38,758 nt of DNA. Origin: Desmonostoc geniculatum HA4340-LM1. Lineage in GTDB: Bacteria; Cyanobacteriota; Cyanobacteriia; Cyanobacteriales; Nostocaceae. The stretch is from positions 1 through 38,758 of the forward strand of contig JAHHHB010000067.1 in the NCBI GenBank assembly GCA_019359545.1, written 5' to 3'. Within the stretch, counting starts at the first letter, position 1; every line of letters starts with the position of its first letter. Under the pieces are notes generated by a model that had not been told where the DNA came from, did no database searches, and worked only from the letters and a program-made list of their open reading frames with translations. Below are positions 14,651 to 21,796 of this stretch, one piece after another. A program made the position numbers and the translations under genes.

Positions 14651-15460
14651 ATGGCAACTGAACTCAGTAAAGCCAAATCCCAAACAGAACTGGTAATCAC
14701 TTGGGAAGCCTTACCCAAAGATTTTAAACTAGAGGATGAACCAGTCAAGAATATAGGTCACCCACTTCTGGCTGGTACGGAGAATATAGATCACCCAATT
14801 TTGGCTGGTGCTTTGCGTGAAAGCCTAGAAATCAGTGGATTCATCCAACCCCAGATGTTGATAGCTTCAAACTTTGGGCTTTGTGCGACAATCAACGGGC
14901 AATTTATTGCCAAAGCACCAGACTGGGTTTATGTACCATCGGTGAATGAAGTTGTAGGGAATCGCAAGAGTTATACACCGAATTTAGAAGGAGATATTCC
15001 GGCGATCGCTATGGAATTTCTATCCGATACTGAAGGTGGAGAATATTCGGTTAAGCGAAGTTATCCACCAGGAAAATGGTTTTTCTACGAGCAAATTTTA
15101 CAGATTCCCATCTACGTAATTTTTGACCCAGATGGTGGTTTATTAGAATATTATCAACTGGAAAATCAACGTTATGAGTTAAAGCAACCCGACGAAAATG
15201 GTCGTCATTGGGTTGATGTAATGGGCTTATTTTTAGGAACTTGGCAAGGTACAAAAGAAGCGCGAACTGGTTATTGGTTACGCTGGTGGGATCGAGCTGG
15301 TAATTTGTTACCGTGGGCTGTAGAACAGATTGAACAAGAACGCCAACGCGCCGAACAGGAACGCCAACGCGCCGAACAAGAACGCCAGCAAAAAGAACAG
15401 CTGATTGCTTATTTGCAATCTCAGGGTATAGACCCGAATAATTTGCCCAAATTCGAGTAG
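14651..15460 (+). CDS. Uma2-family endonuclease-like protein with coiled-coil tail
   Basis: PD-(D/E)XK-fold protein of the Uma2 (DUF820) family, greatly expanded in cyanobacteria with unknown function. Core signature: APDWVYVP (acidic residue in strand), IAMEFLSDTEGGEYSVKRSY and PIYVIFDPDGGLLEYYQL. The N-terminus contains a short duplicated piece, NIGHPLLAGTEN / NIDHPILAGALR. The C-terminus is a charged coiled coil of RAEQERQ heptads ending LIAYLQSQGIDPNNLP, very like the tail of the third Uma2 gene (35742-36458). ATG 14651 is preferred to GTG 14645 two codons earlier; no ribosome site is evident. Confidence 0.85.
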   Translation: MATELSKAKSQTELVITWEALPKDFKLEDEPVKNIGHPLLAGTENIDHPILAGALRESLEISGFIQPQMLIASNFGLCATINGQFIAKAPDWVYVPSVNEVVGNRKSYTPNLEGDIPAIAMEFLSDTEGGEYSVKRSYPPGKWFFYEQILQIPIYVIFDPDGGLLEYYQLENQRYELKQPDENGRHWVDVMGLFLGTWQGTKEARTGYWLRWWDRAGNLLPWAVEQIEQERQRAEQERQRAEQERQQKEQLIAYLQSQGIDPNNLPKFE

Positions 15461-15468
15461 ATATAGAT

Positions 15469-15496
15469 GTAGGGGCGTACAGCTGTACGCCCCTAC
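15469..15496. repeat. Perfect 28-bp palindrome GTAGGGGCGTACAG...
   Basis: GTAGGGGCGTACAG is followed directly by its exact reverse complement. It starts 8 nt after the Uma2 stop. Same family style as the palindromes at 1619-1647 and 8249-8276, with shared outer GTAGRGRC bases and a variable centre. Confidence 0.75.
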
Positions 15497-15545
15497 AACC
15501 GATTGATGTGTTGCAAAGATTTAGCAAAACAAACCAGTTTAAAAA

Positions 15546-17219
15546 TTAAGCACTCACAATATAAGATGAGTCGATCGCTGCTACACGACTAGCATCCACC
15601 AAAGCTTGATATACCATCACAGCTACCTCAGCGCGTGTGGCATCGCGGGTAGGATTGAGTTGTTTGAGATTAGGGTAATTAACGATAATCTCTTTTTTAA
15701 TAGCCTTGATGACTTCATCCTTAGCATAATCAGGAATCTTTGCTTGGTCGTCAAAAGTTTTGGTAGTTGCTGTGCTATCACCAGATAATCCCAATCCATT
15801 TACTAAGGAGACAATCACTTGCACCCGCTGGATATTTTTGTTGGGGCCGAAGGTATTATCGGGAAAACCAGAGAGAAATAAACCTTGATATGCTTGCTGA
15901 ATTACCTTAGATGCCCAAAAGTCTGCTGGTACATCTTTAAATTTGGTAACGGCGCGGTTTGGCGATGGGTTGAAAGCTTTTACTATTAATGCTGCATATT
16001 GCGCCCGTGTCATCGTAGCATCAGGTTTAAATGTGCGATCGGGAAAACCGTTAATTATCCCCAATTTGACTAATTCCCGAATAAATGCCCCTGCCCAATG
16101 ATTAGTAATATCGGTTAATTCAATAGTTGGCGTGGGTGTTGGTGTTGGCGTGGGTGTTGGTGTTGGCGTGGGTGTTGGTGTTGGCGTGGGTGTTGGAGTT
16201 GGCGTGGGAGTTGGTGTTGGAGTGGGAGTTGGTGTTGGAGTGGGAGTTGGAGTTGGAGTGGGAGTTGGTGTTGGAGTGGGTGTTGGAGTGGGAGTTGGTG
16301 TTGGCGTGGGTGTTGGAGTTGGAGTGGGAGTTGGCGTGGGTGTTGGAACTGAACTATCTGCAAACTCTACGTTTCCTGTGACTTTAGTCCGATCTATTGT
16401 ATTTCCCACGGAAACCAGCTTGTTGGAACTGGCATTTTGCAAATCAAATTTACCGTTATTGCGTAGAGTATTGCCTCCTGGATTATTGCTACTGCCGATA
16501 TCCGGTAGGGCGCTTGCAATTATAGTTAGACCATCATCAGTATTATTTTCACTGAGATTATTACGTAATACGGGACGGGAACTACCAGAAACGACTATCC
16601 CAGAACGATTTTCAGAAATTTTGTTATCTCGAAGTATGGGTGATGCGGTATCACTAATGGCAATACCAAAACCTGTTTTGAAGAAAGTATTACCTTGAAT
16701 TTGACCTTGGGAATTTTTAGCGATCGCAATTCCATTGGCTGCATTCTCACTGAACACATTACCTAGAATAACTGGGTTAGCATCGCCTGTAGCAAATACT
16801 CCTTCCCGCTTGCATTGAGTGAAGGTGCTGTTTGCAACAGTAGGCGCAGTTGATTCAATCCAGACACCACTACCACGGCTAGCCAAATTTGTTACAGTCA
16901 CTCCCCGAAGTTCGGCTTTATCCAACAGCACAAAAGTAACATTTTGACCAGCAAAAGTACGGCTTAAGTAATTACCACTTCCTTCAATCAAAATGCCGTT
17001 ACCTTTGTTGGTTTCATTACCCACCACCGTCACCCCAGATGGAATCGTTAGCGGGAACACTTCACCGCTAGCAGCATTGTAATTACCGTTTGCCAGTTGA
17101 ATCTTAGTATCAATTGTGGCTACCTTCAGGGCTTGCGTAATACTTTTGAACGGCGCTTGTTGACTACCAGCATTGGTATCGCTGCCTGTTACTGGATTTA
17201 CATAAAAAGTTTGAGCCAT
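15546..17219 (-). CDS. Beta-helix (DUF1565) surface protein with (Thr-Pro)36 linker and three SLH domains
   Basis: Three-part architecture in 557 aa. Residues 1-290 form a DUF1565/right-handed parallel beta-helix (VNPVTGSDTNAGSQQAPFKS at the start, then repeated NxFxxN-type coils), a fold common in carbohydrate-active or adhesive proteins. Residues 292-364 are one Pro plus 36 Thr-Pro dipeptides, a rigid rod. Residues about 367-550 are three S-layer homology domains (DITNHWAGAFIREL; FKDVPADFWASKVIQQAY; AKIPDYAKDEVIKAI), which in cyanobacteria anchor proteins to peptidoglycan/pyruvylated glycans. The ATG at 17219 gives no signal peptide and none is found upstream, which is odd for a surface protein. 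Confidence 0.88.
   Translation of the reverse strand: MAQTFYVNPVTGSDTNAGSQQAPFKSITQALKVATIDTKIQLANGNYNAASGEVFPLTIPSGVTVVGNETNKGNGILIEGSGNYLSRTFAGQNVTFVLLDKAELRGVTVTNLASRGSGVWIESTAPTVANSTFTQCKREGVFATGDANPVILGNVFSENAANGIAIAKNSQGQIQGNTFFKTGFGIAISDTASPILRDNKISENRSGIVVSGSSRPVLRNNLSENNTDDGLTIIASALPDIGSSNNPGGNTLRNNGKFDLQNASSNKLVSVGNTIDRTKVTGNVEFADSSVPTPTPTPTPTPTPTPTPTPTPTPTPTPTPTPTPTPTPTPTPTPTPTPTPTPTPTPTPTPTPTPTPTPTPTPTPTIELTDITNHWAGAFIRELVKLGIINGFPDRTFKPDATMTRAQYAALIVKAFNPSPNRAVTKFKDVPADFWASKVIQQAYQGLFLSGFPDNTFGPNKNIQRVQVIVSLVNGLGLSGDSTATTKTFDDQAKIPDYAKDEVIKAIKKEIIVNYPNLKQLNPTRDATRAEVAVMVYQALVDASRVAAIDSSYIVSA
16128..16346. repeat. Hexanucleotide minisatellite encoding (Thr-Pro)36
   Basis: 219 bp of GGNGTK hexamers, encoding Pro followed by 36 Thr-Pro on the minus strand. 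Third codon positions vary (GGT, GGA, GGC; GTT, GTG), so the tract is old enough to have diversified at silent sites or was expanded from mixed units. The plus-strand open frames here (Gly-Val repeats and others) are by-products of periodicity. A shorter Thr-Pro tract ends the kinase at 28239-30416. Confidence 0.9.
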
Positions 17220-17422
17220 ATTTATACTTCCAAAAAATACATAGCTATCCTAGCGCTAACCATGAAAAAGGGTAGCAGTTGATGCATTAAGTAGCTAAAA
17301 GTACTTTTCAGGGGAAAGTAATAAAATTATGCAAATGTTTTTTAATTACTTCAAGACTTATACCGTTTCACTTTACACGTAGTGACTTAACACTTAGACT
17401 GCTCAACTAGGCTATGAACAAG

Positions 17423-17457
17423 CCCCCACTATATCGGTACTCCGATATAGTGGTGGG
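17423..17457. terminator. 12-bp hairpin downstream of frmA
   Basis: CCACTATATCGG (17426-17437) pairs perfectly with CCGATATAGTGG (17442-17453) around a 4-nt loop, with further C/G pairing at the base. It lies about 80 nt past the frmA stop on the minus strand and ahead of the beta-helix gene. No T-run follows, so terminator function is tentative. Nothing else is recognised in 17220-17533. Confidence 0.45.
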
Positions 17458-17533
17458 TAGTTCACCTCCTATCTGAAACAAAACTGTCTACATAAGCACC
17501 AGATACAAACCCTTTGAAATTACGAATTATGAC

Positions 17534-18643
17534 TTAGAAAGTCACCACGCTCCGAACTGATTCACCTTTGTGCATCAAATCAAAAGCATGATTAATTTGC
17601 TCAATGGGCATAATATGGGTAATTAAATCATCAATATTTATCTTACCTTCCATATACCAATCAACAATTTTCGGCACATCTGTACGCCCTTTAGCGCCAC
17701 CGAATGCCGTACCTTTCCAAACCCTTCCAGTTACTAATTGAAAAGGACGAGTACTAATTTCCTCTCCAGCACCAGCAACACCAATAATTACGCTAACGCC
17801 CCAACCTTTGTGGCAGCATTCTAATGCTTGACGCATTACTTTCACATTACCAATACATTCAAAACTATAATCAGCACCGCCTTTTGTTAAATCAACCAGG
17901 TAGGGAACTAAATCACCCTCTACTTCTTGGGGATTGACAAAGTGCGTCATGCCAAACTTTTCTGCTAAAGCGCGTTTGCTGGGATTAATATCCACCCCAA
18001 TAATCATATTTGCTCCCACCATCCGCGCCCCTTGGATGACATTTAAACCAATACCACCCAAACCGAAAACCACCACATTTGCTCCTGGTTCCACCTTGGC
18101 TGTATTAATAACTGCACCAATACCAGTAGTCACGCCACAGCCGATGTAACAAACCTTCTCAAACGGCGCGTCTTCGCGGATCTTTGCTAAGGCAATTTCC
18201 GGCAGCACCGTATAGTTAGCGAAAGTAGATGTACCCATGTAATGATGAATCATCTGCCCATCGATACTAAAGCGACTAGTGCCATCGGGCATAACACCGC
18301 GTGCTTGGGTTAGGCGAATGGCTTGACAAAGATTAGTTTTAAAGCTGAGACAATATTCACACTGACGACATTCAGCAATGTATAAAGGAATCACATGATC
18401 CCCTGGTTTGAGACTAGTGACACCAGCTCCTACCTCAACCACCACACCAGCACCTTCATGTCCCAAAATTGCCGGAAATAAACCTTCGGGATCGATACCA
18501 GAAAGGGTATAGGCGTCGGTATGACAAACCCCAGTGGCTTTAATTTCGACTAACACTTCCCCAGCTTGTGGCCCAGATAGTTCAACCGTTTCAATAGTCA
18601 ACGGCTTACCTGCGCTGTAAGCTACTGCTGCTTTAACTTGCAA
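17534..18643 (-). CDS. frmA: S-(hydroxymethyl)glutathione dehydrogenase (class III alcohol dehydrogenase)
   Basis: Oxidises S-hydroxymethylglutathione to S-formylglutathione with NAD+; also able to reduce S-nitrosoglutathione. Zinc-dependent MDR fold: catalytic zinc ligands in GVCHTDAYTLSG and GHEGAG, structural zinc cysteines in ECRQCEYCLSFKTNLC, and NAD Rossmann motif GLGGIGLNVIQGA followed by D in GVDINPSK. TTG at 18643 is the chosen start: AGGAGG lies 7 nt upstream and the product is then 369 aa, the usual family size. The longer open frame to 18808 would add 55 residues made from G-rich heptamer repeats and is very unlikely to be translated. Product feeds frmB at 8601. Confidence 0.95.
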   Translation of the reverse strand: MQVKAAVAYSAGKPLTIETVELSGPQAGEVLVEIKATGVCHTDAYTLSGIDPEGLFPAILGHEGAGVVVEVGAGVTSLKPGDHVIPLYIAECRQCEYCLSFKTNLCQAIRLTQARGVMPDGTSRFSIDGQMIHHYMGTSTFANYTVLPEIALAKIREDAPFEKVCYIGCGVTTGIGAVINTAKVEPGANVVVFGLGGIGLNVIQGARMVGANMIIGVDINPSKRALAEKFGMTHFVNPQEVEGDLVPYLVDLTKGGADYSFECIGNVKVMRQALECCHKGWGVSVIIGVAGAGEEISTRPFQLVTGRVWKGTAFGGAKGRTDVPKIVDWYMEGKINIDDLITHIMPIEQINHAFDLMHKGESVRSVVTF

Positions 18644-18689
18644 CGTCAGCCCTCCTGTATAGTCAATCAACTTATTTGAGTTTATATCG

Positions 18690-18806
18690 GGGATTGGGGA
18701 TTGGGGATGGAAAGAGGATGGGGGGATAAGGGGATGGGGAGATGGGGGGAAAGAAGAATTACTTTCTCCCTCATCTCCCTCATCTCCCCATCTCCCCACT
18801 CCCCTC
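18690..18806. repeat. GGGGAT/CTCCCCAT repeat tracts upstream of frmA
   Basis: GGGGATTGGGGAT, GGGGATGGGGAGAT and, after a short centre, TCTCCCTCATCTCCC tracts, able to pair with each other. They fill most of the 306 nt between frmA and avtA, so promoters for the two divergent genes must lie on either side of the block. Confidence 0.6.
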
Positions 18807-18949
18807 AAATATGACTTTGTAAAAATATCATTCTCTAGCTAGATTGGTTAAAGGCGGCGACAGTTGTTTTGACAACGATGTAAACTTGATGTCAGCAGCA
18901 AACCCCAAGTAATTTGTCCACCCTCAATTAATAAATTTTGTCACAGCTT

Positions 18950-20233
18950 ATGAACCCTGCCCTAACACAAATTGGCACTCAAATGTCCAACCTGACTGGC
19001 GTCAGAGCGATCATGAAGGATATTATCGAAACGTTACGATCTGGTGCAGGGCAGCAGTTTATTAATTTGAGTGCTGGTAACCCGCTGATTTTACCGGAGG
19101 TAGAACAGTTATGGCGGGATTGCACTGCACAGCTTTTAGCTAGTTCAGAATATGGTGAAGTAGTTTGTCGCTACGGATCAAGCCAGGGCTATGCACCATT
19201 AATTGAAGCGATCGCCAATGACTTTAATAAACGCTACGGGTTAAAATTGGGCGATCGCAATATCTTTATCACCCCCGGTAGTCAAACCCTGTATTTCTAC
19301 GCCGCTAATATATTTGGTGGCTACACCACCAGTGGCCAGTTAAAACAAATCGTTTTGCCTCTAAGTCCTGACTACACCGGTTACGGCGGTATCTGCTTGG
19401 AACCAAAAGCCTTAGTCGCCTACAAACCAACTCTCGATATCGATGCAGCTGCCCACCGATTTAAATATCGCCCAGACTTCAGCCAAGTGACGATTACCGA
19501 AAACACTGGTTGTGTCATCTTTTCTCGCCCTTGTAACCCCACTGGAAACGTCCTCACTGACGACGAAGTGAAAAAGATTGCTGCCCTAGCCTCGCCCTAC
19601 AATCTACCCGTCCTAATTGATTCAGCTTATGCGCCTCCCTTCCCGTCATTGAACTTTACTGAAATGACCCCAGTGTTTGGCGATAATATTCTCCACTGCA
19701 TGAGTTTATCCAAAGCAGGATTACCAGGAGAAAGGATTGGTATTGCCATTGGAGATGAAAAGTGGATTGAGGTGCTAGAGTGTTTCCAAGCAAACGCGAG
19801 TCTGCATTCTTCGCGTTATGGTCAAGCGATCGCTGCCCTAGCAATTAATTCTGGTGCCTTAGTAGAAATTTCTGAGACTGTTATTCGTCCCTTCTACCAA
19901 AATAAGTTTACCGTTTTAGAAACTAGCTTAGAACAAGCAATGCCCAAGAATTTACCTTGGTTTCTCCATCGTGGTGAAGGAGCAATTTTTGCTTGGTTGT
20001 GGTTAGAAAATTTACCCATCACTGACTGGGAATTTTACCAAGAACTTAAGCAAGTAGGTGTAATTATTGTACCTGGAAGTACCTTCTTCCCCGGTTTAAA
20101 CGAAGAGTGGGCACACAAGCACCAATGCTTCCGTATTAGCCTCACTGGCAGCGATGAAGAAATTGTCACTGGTATGCGACGTTTAGCCAAAGTAGCCCAA
20201 GAAGCCTATCAACGTACCGCTGTCAGTGCGTGA
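18950..20233 (+). CDS. avtA: Valine-pyruvate aminotransferase
   Basis: PLP-dependent fold-type I transaminase that exchanges amino groups between valine (or alanine) and 2-oxo acids. The AvtA pattern is visible throughout: INLSAGNPLILPEVEQLW, EVVCRYGSSQGYAPLIEAIA, FSRPCNPTGNVL, and the PLP-binding Lys K255 in SLSKAGLPGERIGIAIG. A C-terminal PGSTFFPG and FRISLTG complete the substrate pocket. With the ATG at 18950 the protein is 427 aa, close to E. coli AvtA; TTG at 18938 would add four residues and is less likely. It is divergent from frmA and followed by repeats, so it is probably monocistronic. Confidence 0.9.
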   Translation: MNPALTQIGTQMSNLTGVRAIMKDIIETLRSGAGQQFINLSAGNPLILPEVEQLWRDCTAQLLASSEYGEVVCRYGSSQGYAPLIEAIANDFNKRYGLKLGDRNIFITPGSQTLYFYAANIFGGYTTSGQLKQIVLPLSPDYTGYGGICLEPKALVAYKPTLDIDAAAHRFKYRPDFSQVTITENTGCVIFSRPCNPTGNVLTDDEVKKIAALASPYNLPVLIDSAYAPPFPSLNFTEMTPVFGDNILHCMSLSKAGLPGERIGIAIGDEKWIEVLECFQANASLHSSRYGQAIAALAINSGALVEISETVIRPFYQNKFTVLETSLEQAMPKNLPWFLHRGEGAIFAWLWLENLPITDWEFYQELKQVGVIIVPGSTFFPGLNEEWAHKHQCFRISLTGSDEEIVTGMRRLAKVAQEAYQRTAVSA

Positions 20234-20330
20234 GGAGTACTGAGTGCTGAGTGATAAGTGCTGAGTGATAAGTGCTGAGTGAGGAGTGAGGAGTGAGGAG
20301 TTAAGAGTTATTATTCTCCCCCCTACTCCT
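20234..20330. repeat. STRR tract GAGTGCT/GAGTGAT/GAGTGAG
   Basis: Tandem GCTGAGTGATAA and GAGTGAG units directly after the avtA stop, followed by CCCTATG-type units (20352-20370) leading into the rimM start. Confidence 0.7.
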
Positions 20331-20378
20331 GTGCCCCTCTGCATCTTCCAATGCCCTATGCCCTATGCCCAATGACAA

Positions 20379-20987
20379 ATGACTAATCCAAAATCCAAAA
20401 TCCAAAATCCAAAATCCGATGATTGGCTAGAAATTGGTAAGATTGTTGCACCTCAAGGATTGGCTGGGGAATTACGAGTTTATCCTGACTCGGACTTCCC
20501 TGAACGATTTGAAGTGCCAGGAAAACGTTGGTTGTTGTGTCCTGGTGAGACAGAACCCCAAGCAATCGAATTATTAGCAGGACGTTACATCAGTAATAAA
20601 AACTTGTATGTCATCAAATTAGCTGGAGTGGAAAATTGCAATCAGGCAGAGGCATTGCGGGGTTGTAAGTTAATGGTGCTAGCTAGCGATCGCCCCCAAT
20701 TAGCCGAAAATGAATATCATGTCCTCGATTTGATTGGTTTGGAAGTCTTCATGCAAGCATCTGGCGAACTTGTAGGGACGGTGGTAGATATCATTCCCGC
20801 CGGCAATGATTTGTTAGAAGTAAAATTGCACCCATCTTTTACTACTACCAAAGAACAAATGACAAATGACAAAGCACAAAAGACAGTTTTGATTCCCTTT
20901 GTAGAAGCGATCGCCCCAGTGGTAGACTTACAATCTGGTCGCATTGAAATTACACCGCCATCTGGATTATTAGAAATTAATAATTAG
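20379..20987 (+). CDS. rimM: Ribosome maturation factor RimM, with repeat-derived segments
   Basis: Assists 30S maturation by binding ribosomal protein S19. The N-terminal RimM domain begins DDWLEIGKIVAPQGLAGELRV (from residue 14) and the C-terminal PRC barrel ends LIPFVEAIAPVVDLQSGRIE. Two parts look repeat-derived. Residues 1-13 (MTNPKSKIQNPKS) are encoded by CCAAAAT heptamers. Residues about 157-168 (TKEQMTNDKAQK) sit inside the PRC barrel and are encoded by CAAATGA heptamers, lengthening a loop between LHPSF and TVLIPF. ATG 20379 is the only nearby in-frame start; no ribosome site is visible, so initiation within the repeat is uncertain. Confidence 0.9.
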   Translation: MTNPKSKIQNPKSDDWLEIGKIVAPQGLAGELRVYPDSDFPERFEVPGKRWLLCPGETEPQAIELLAGRYISNKNLYVIKLAGVENCNQAEALRGCKLMVLASDRPQLAENEYHVLDLIGLEVFMQASGELVGTVVDIIPAGNDLLEVKLHPSFTTTKEQMTNDKAQKTVLIPFVEAIAPVVDLQSGRIEITPPSGLLEINN

Positions 20988-21008
20988 TTAAAATTTGGAG
21001 GCTGGAAA

Positions 21009-21626
21009 GTGACTCAAGCTTTACCCAAAATCGTAACTTTTGAGGAATTTGTCAAGTGGAAACCAGAGAATGAACGCTATGAATTGCACAATGGAATAAT
21101 TACTAAAATGCCTCAACCTGTAGGATACCATGAAGAGGTAACAGGATTTTTAGCCTTTGAACTGACTAGAGAATGTATCCGTTTAAATCTACCTTACTTC
21201 ATACCCAAAACAGCACTAGTCAAGCCACCTGAAAATGAATCAGGTTATTCGCCAGATGTACTGTTATTGAATCGCCCTAATTTGATAAACGAACTTCTGT
21301 GGAAAAAAGAATCTACTATTAGTCAACCCGCATCAATTCCTATAATTGTTGAAGTTGTTAGTACCAATTGGCGTGATGATTACCTCAAAAAATATGCTGA
21401 TTATGAAGAAATGGGAATTCCTGAATATTGGATTGTTGATTATGCTGCTTTAGGCGGTAGGGAATTTATTGGTAAACCAAAACAACCTACGATATTAATT
21501 GGTTCTTTGGATGAAGGTGAGTATCAAATTAGCAAATTTAGGGGTACAGATCGCATCCAGTCCCCAACATTTCCAGAGTTAAATTTAACTGCTCAACAGA
21601 TTTTTAAAGCGGGTAATAATTCATAG
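21009..21626 (+). CDS. Uma2-family endonuclease-like protein
   Basis: PD-(D/E)XK-type Uma2 protein, 205 aa. The start is GTG at 21009, supported by GGAGG 7 nt upstream. The family core is complete: FEEFVKWKPENERYELHNG at the N-terminus, YSPDVLLLNRP, IPIIVEVVSTNWRDDYLKKY and MGIPEYWIVDY, giving acidic D and ExV positions plus the Lys of the nuclease motif. Unlike the other two copies in the window it has no coiled-coil tail. It is 21 nt after rimM in the same direction, so co-transcription is likely; function is unknown. Confidence 0.87.
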   Translation: MTQALPKIVTFEEFVKWKPENERYELHNGIITKMPQPVGYHEEVTGFLAFELTRECIRLNLPYFIPKTALVKPPENESGYSPDVLLLNRPNLINELLWKKESTISQPASIPIIVEVVSTNWRDDYLKKYADYEEMGIPEYWIVDYAALGGREFIGKPKQPTILIGSLDEGEYQISKFRGTDRIQSPTFPELNLTAQQIFKAGNNS

Positions 21627-21796
21627 TTCGTAATTCATAATTCATTCATACGCTCTCTATCCTGTGGCCAGAGCCAAGGGATTTAGTCACAAAGGCTGGA
21701 AAAATTTTTCATGGGTTAGATGGCCATCATCTGGAAAATAAGTATAATTACATACTGAGCGAATCCGTCAAAATCCTTTTGTAATGGAGTGTCGAA

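Noticed and set aside
16128..16346. Possible CRISPR array
   Set aside because: Units are 6-12 bp with no unique spacers; it is a coding minisatellite. STRR tracts elsewhere were rejected as arrays for the same reason.
16132..16698. Plus-strand frame encoding a long Gly-Val repeat opposite the SLH protein
   Set aside because: It is the antisense reading of the Thr-Pro minisatellite; hexamer periodicity keeps several frames open. The minus-strand frame has recognisable domains on both sides.
18644..18808. N-terminal extension of FrmA by 55 residues
   Set aside because: It is encoded by G-rich heptamer repeats, and an AGGAGG site 7 nt before TTG 18643 with family-typical length decides the shorter start.
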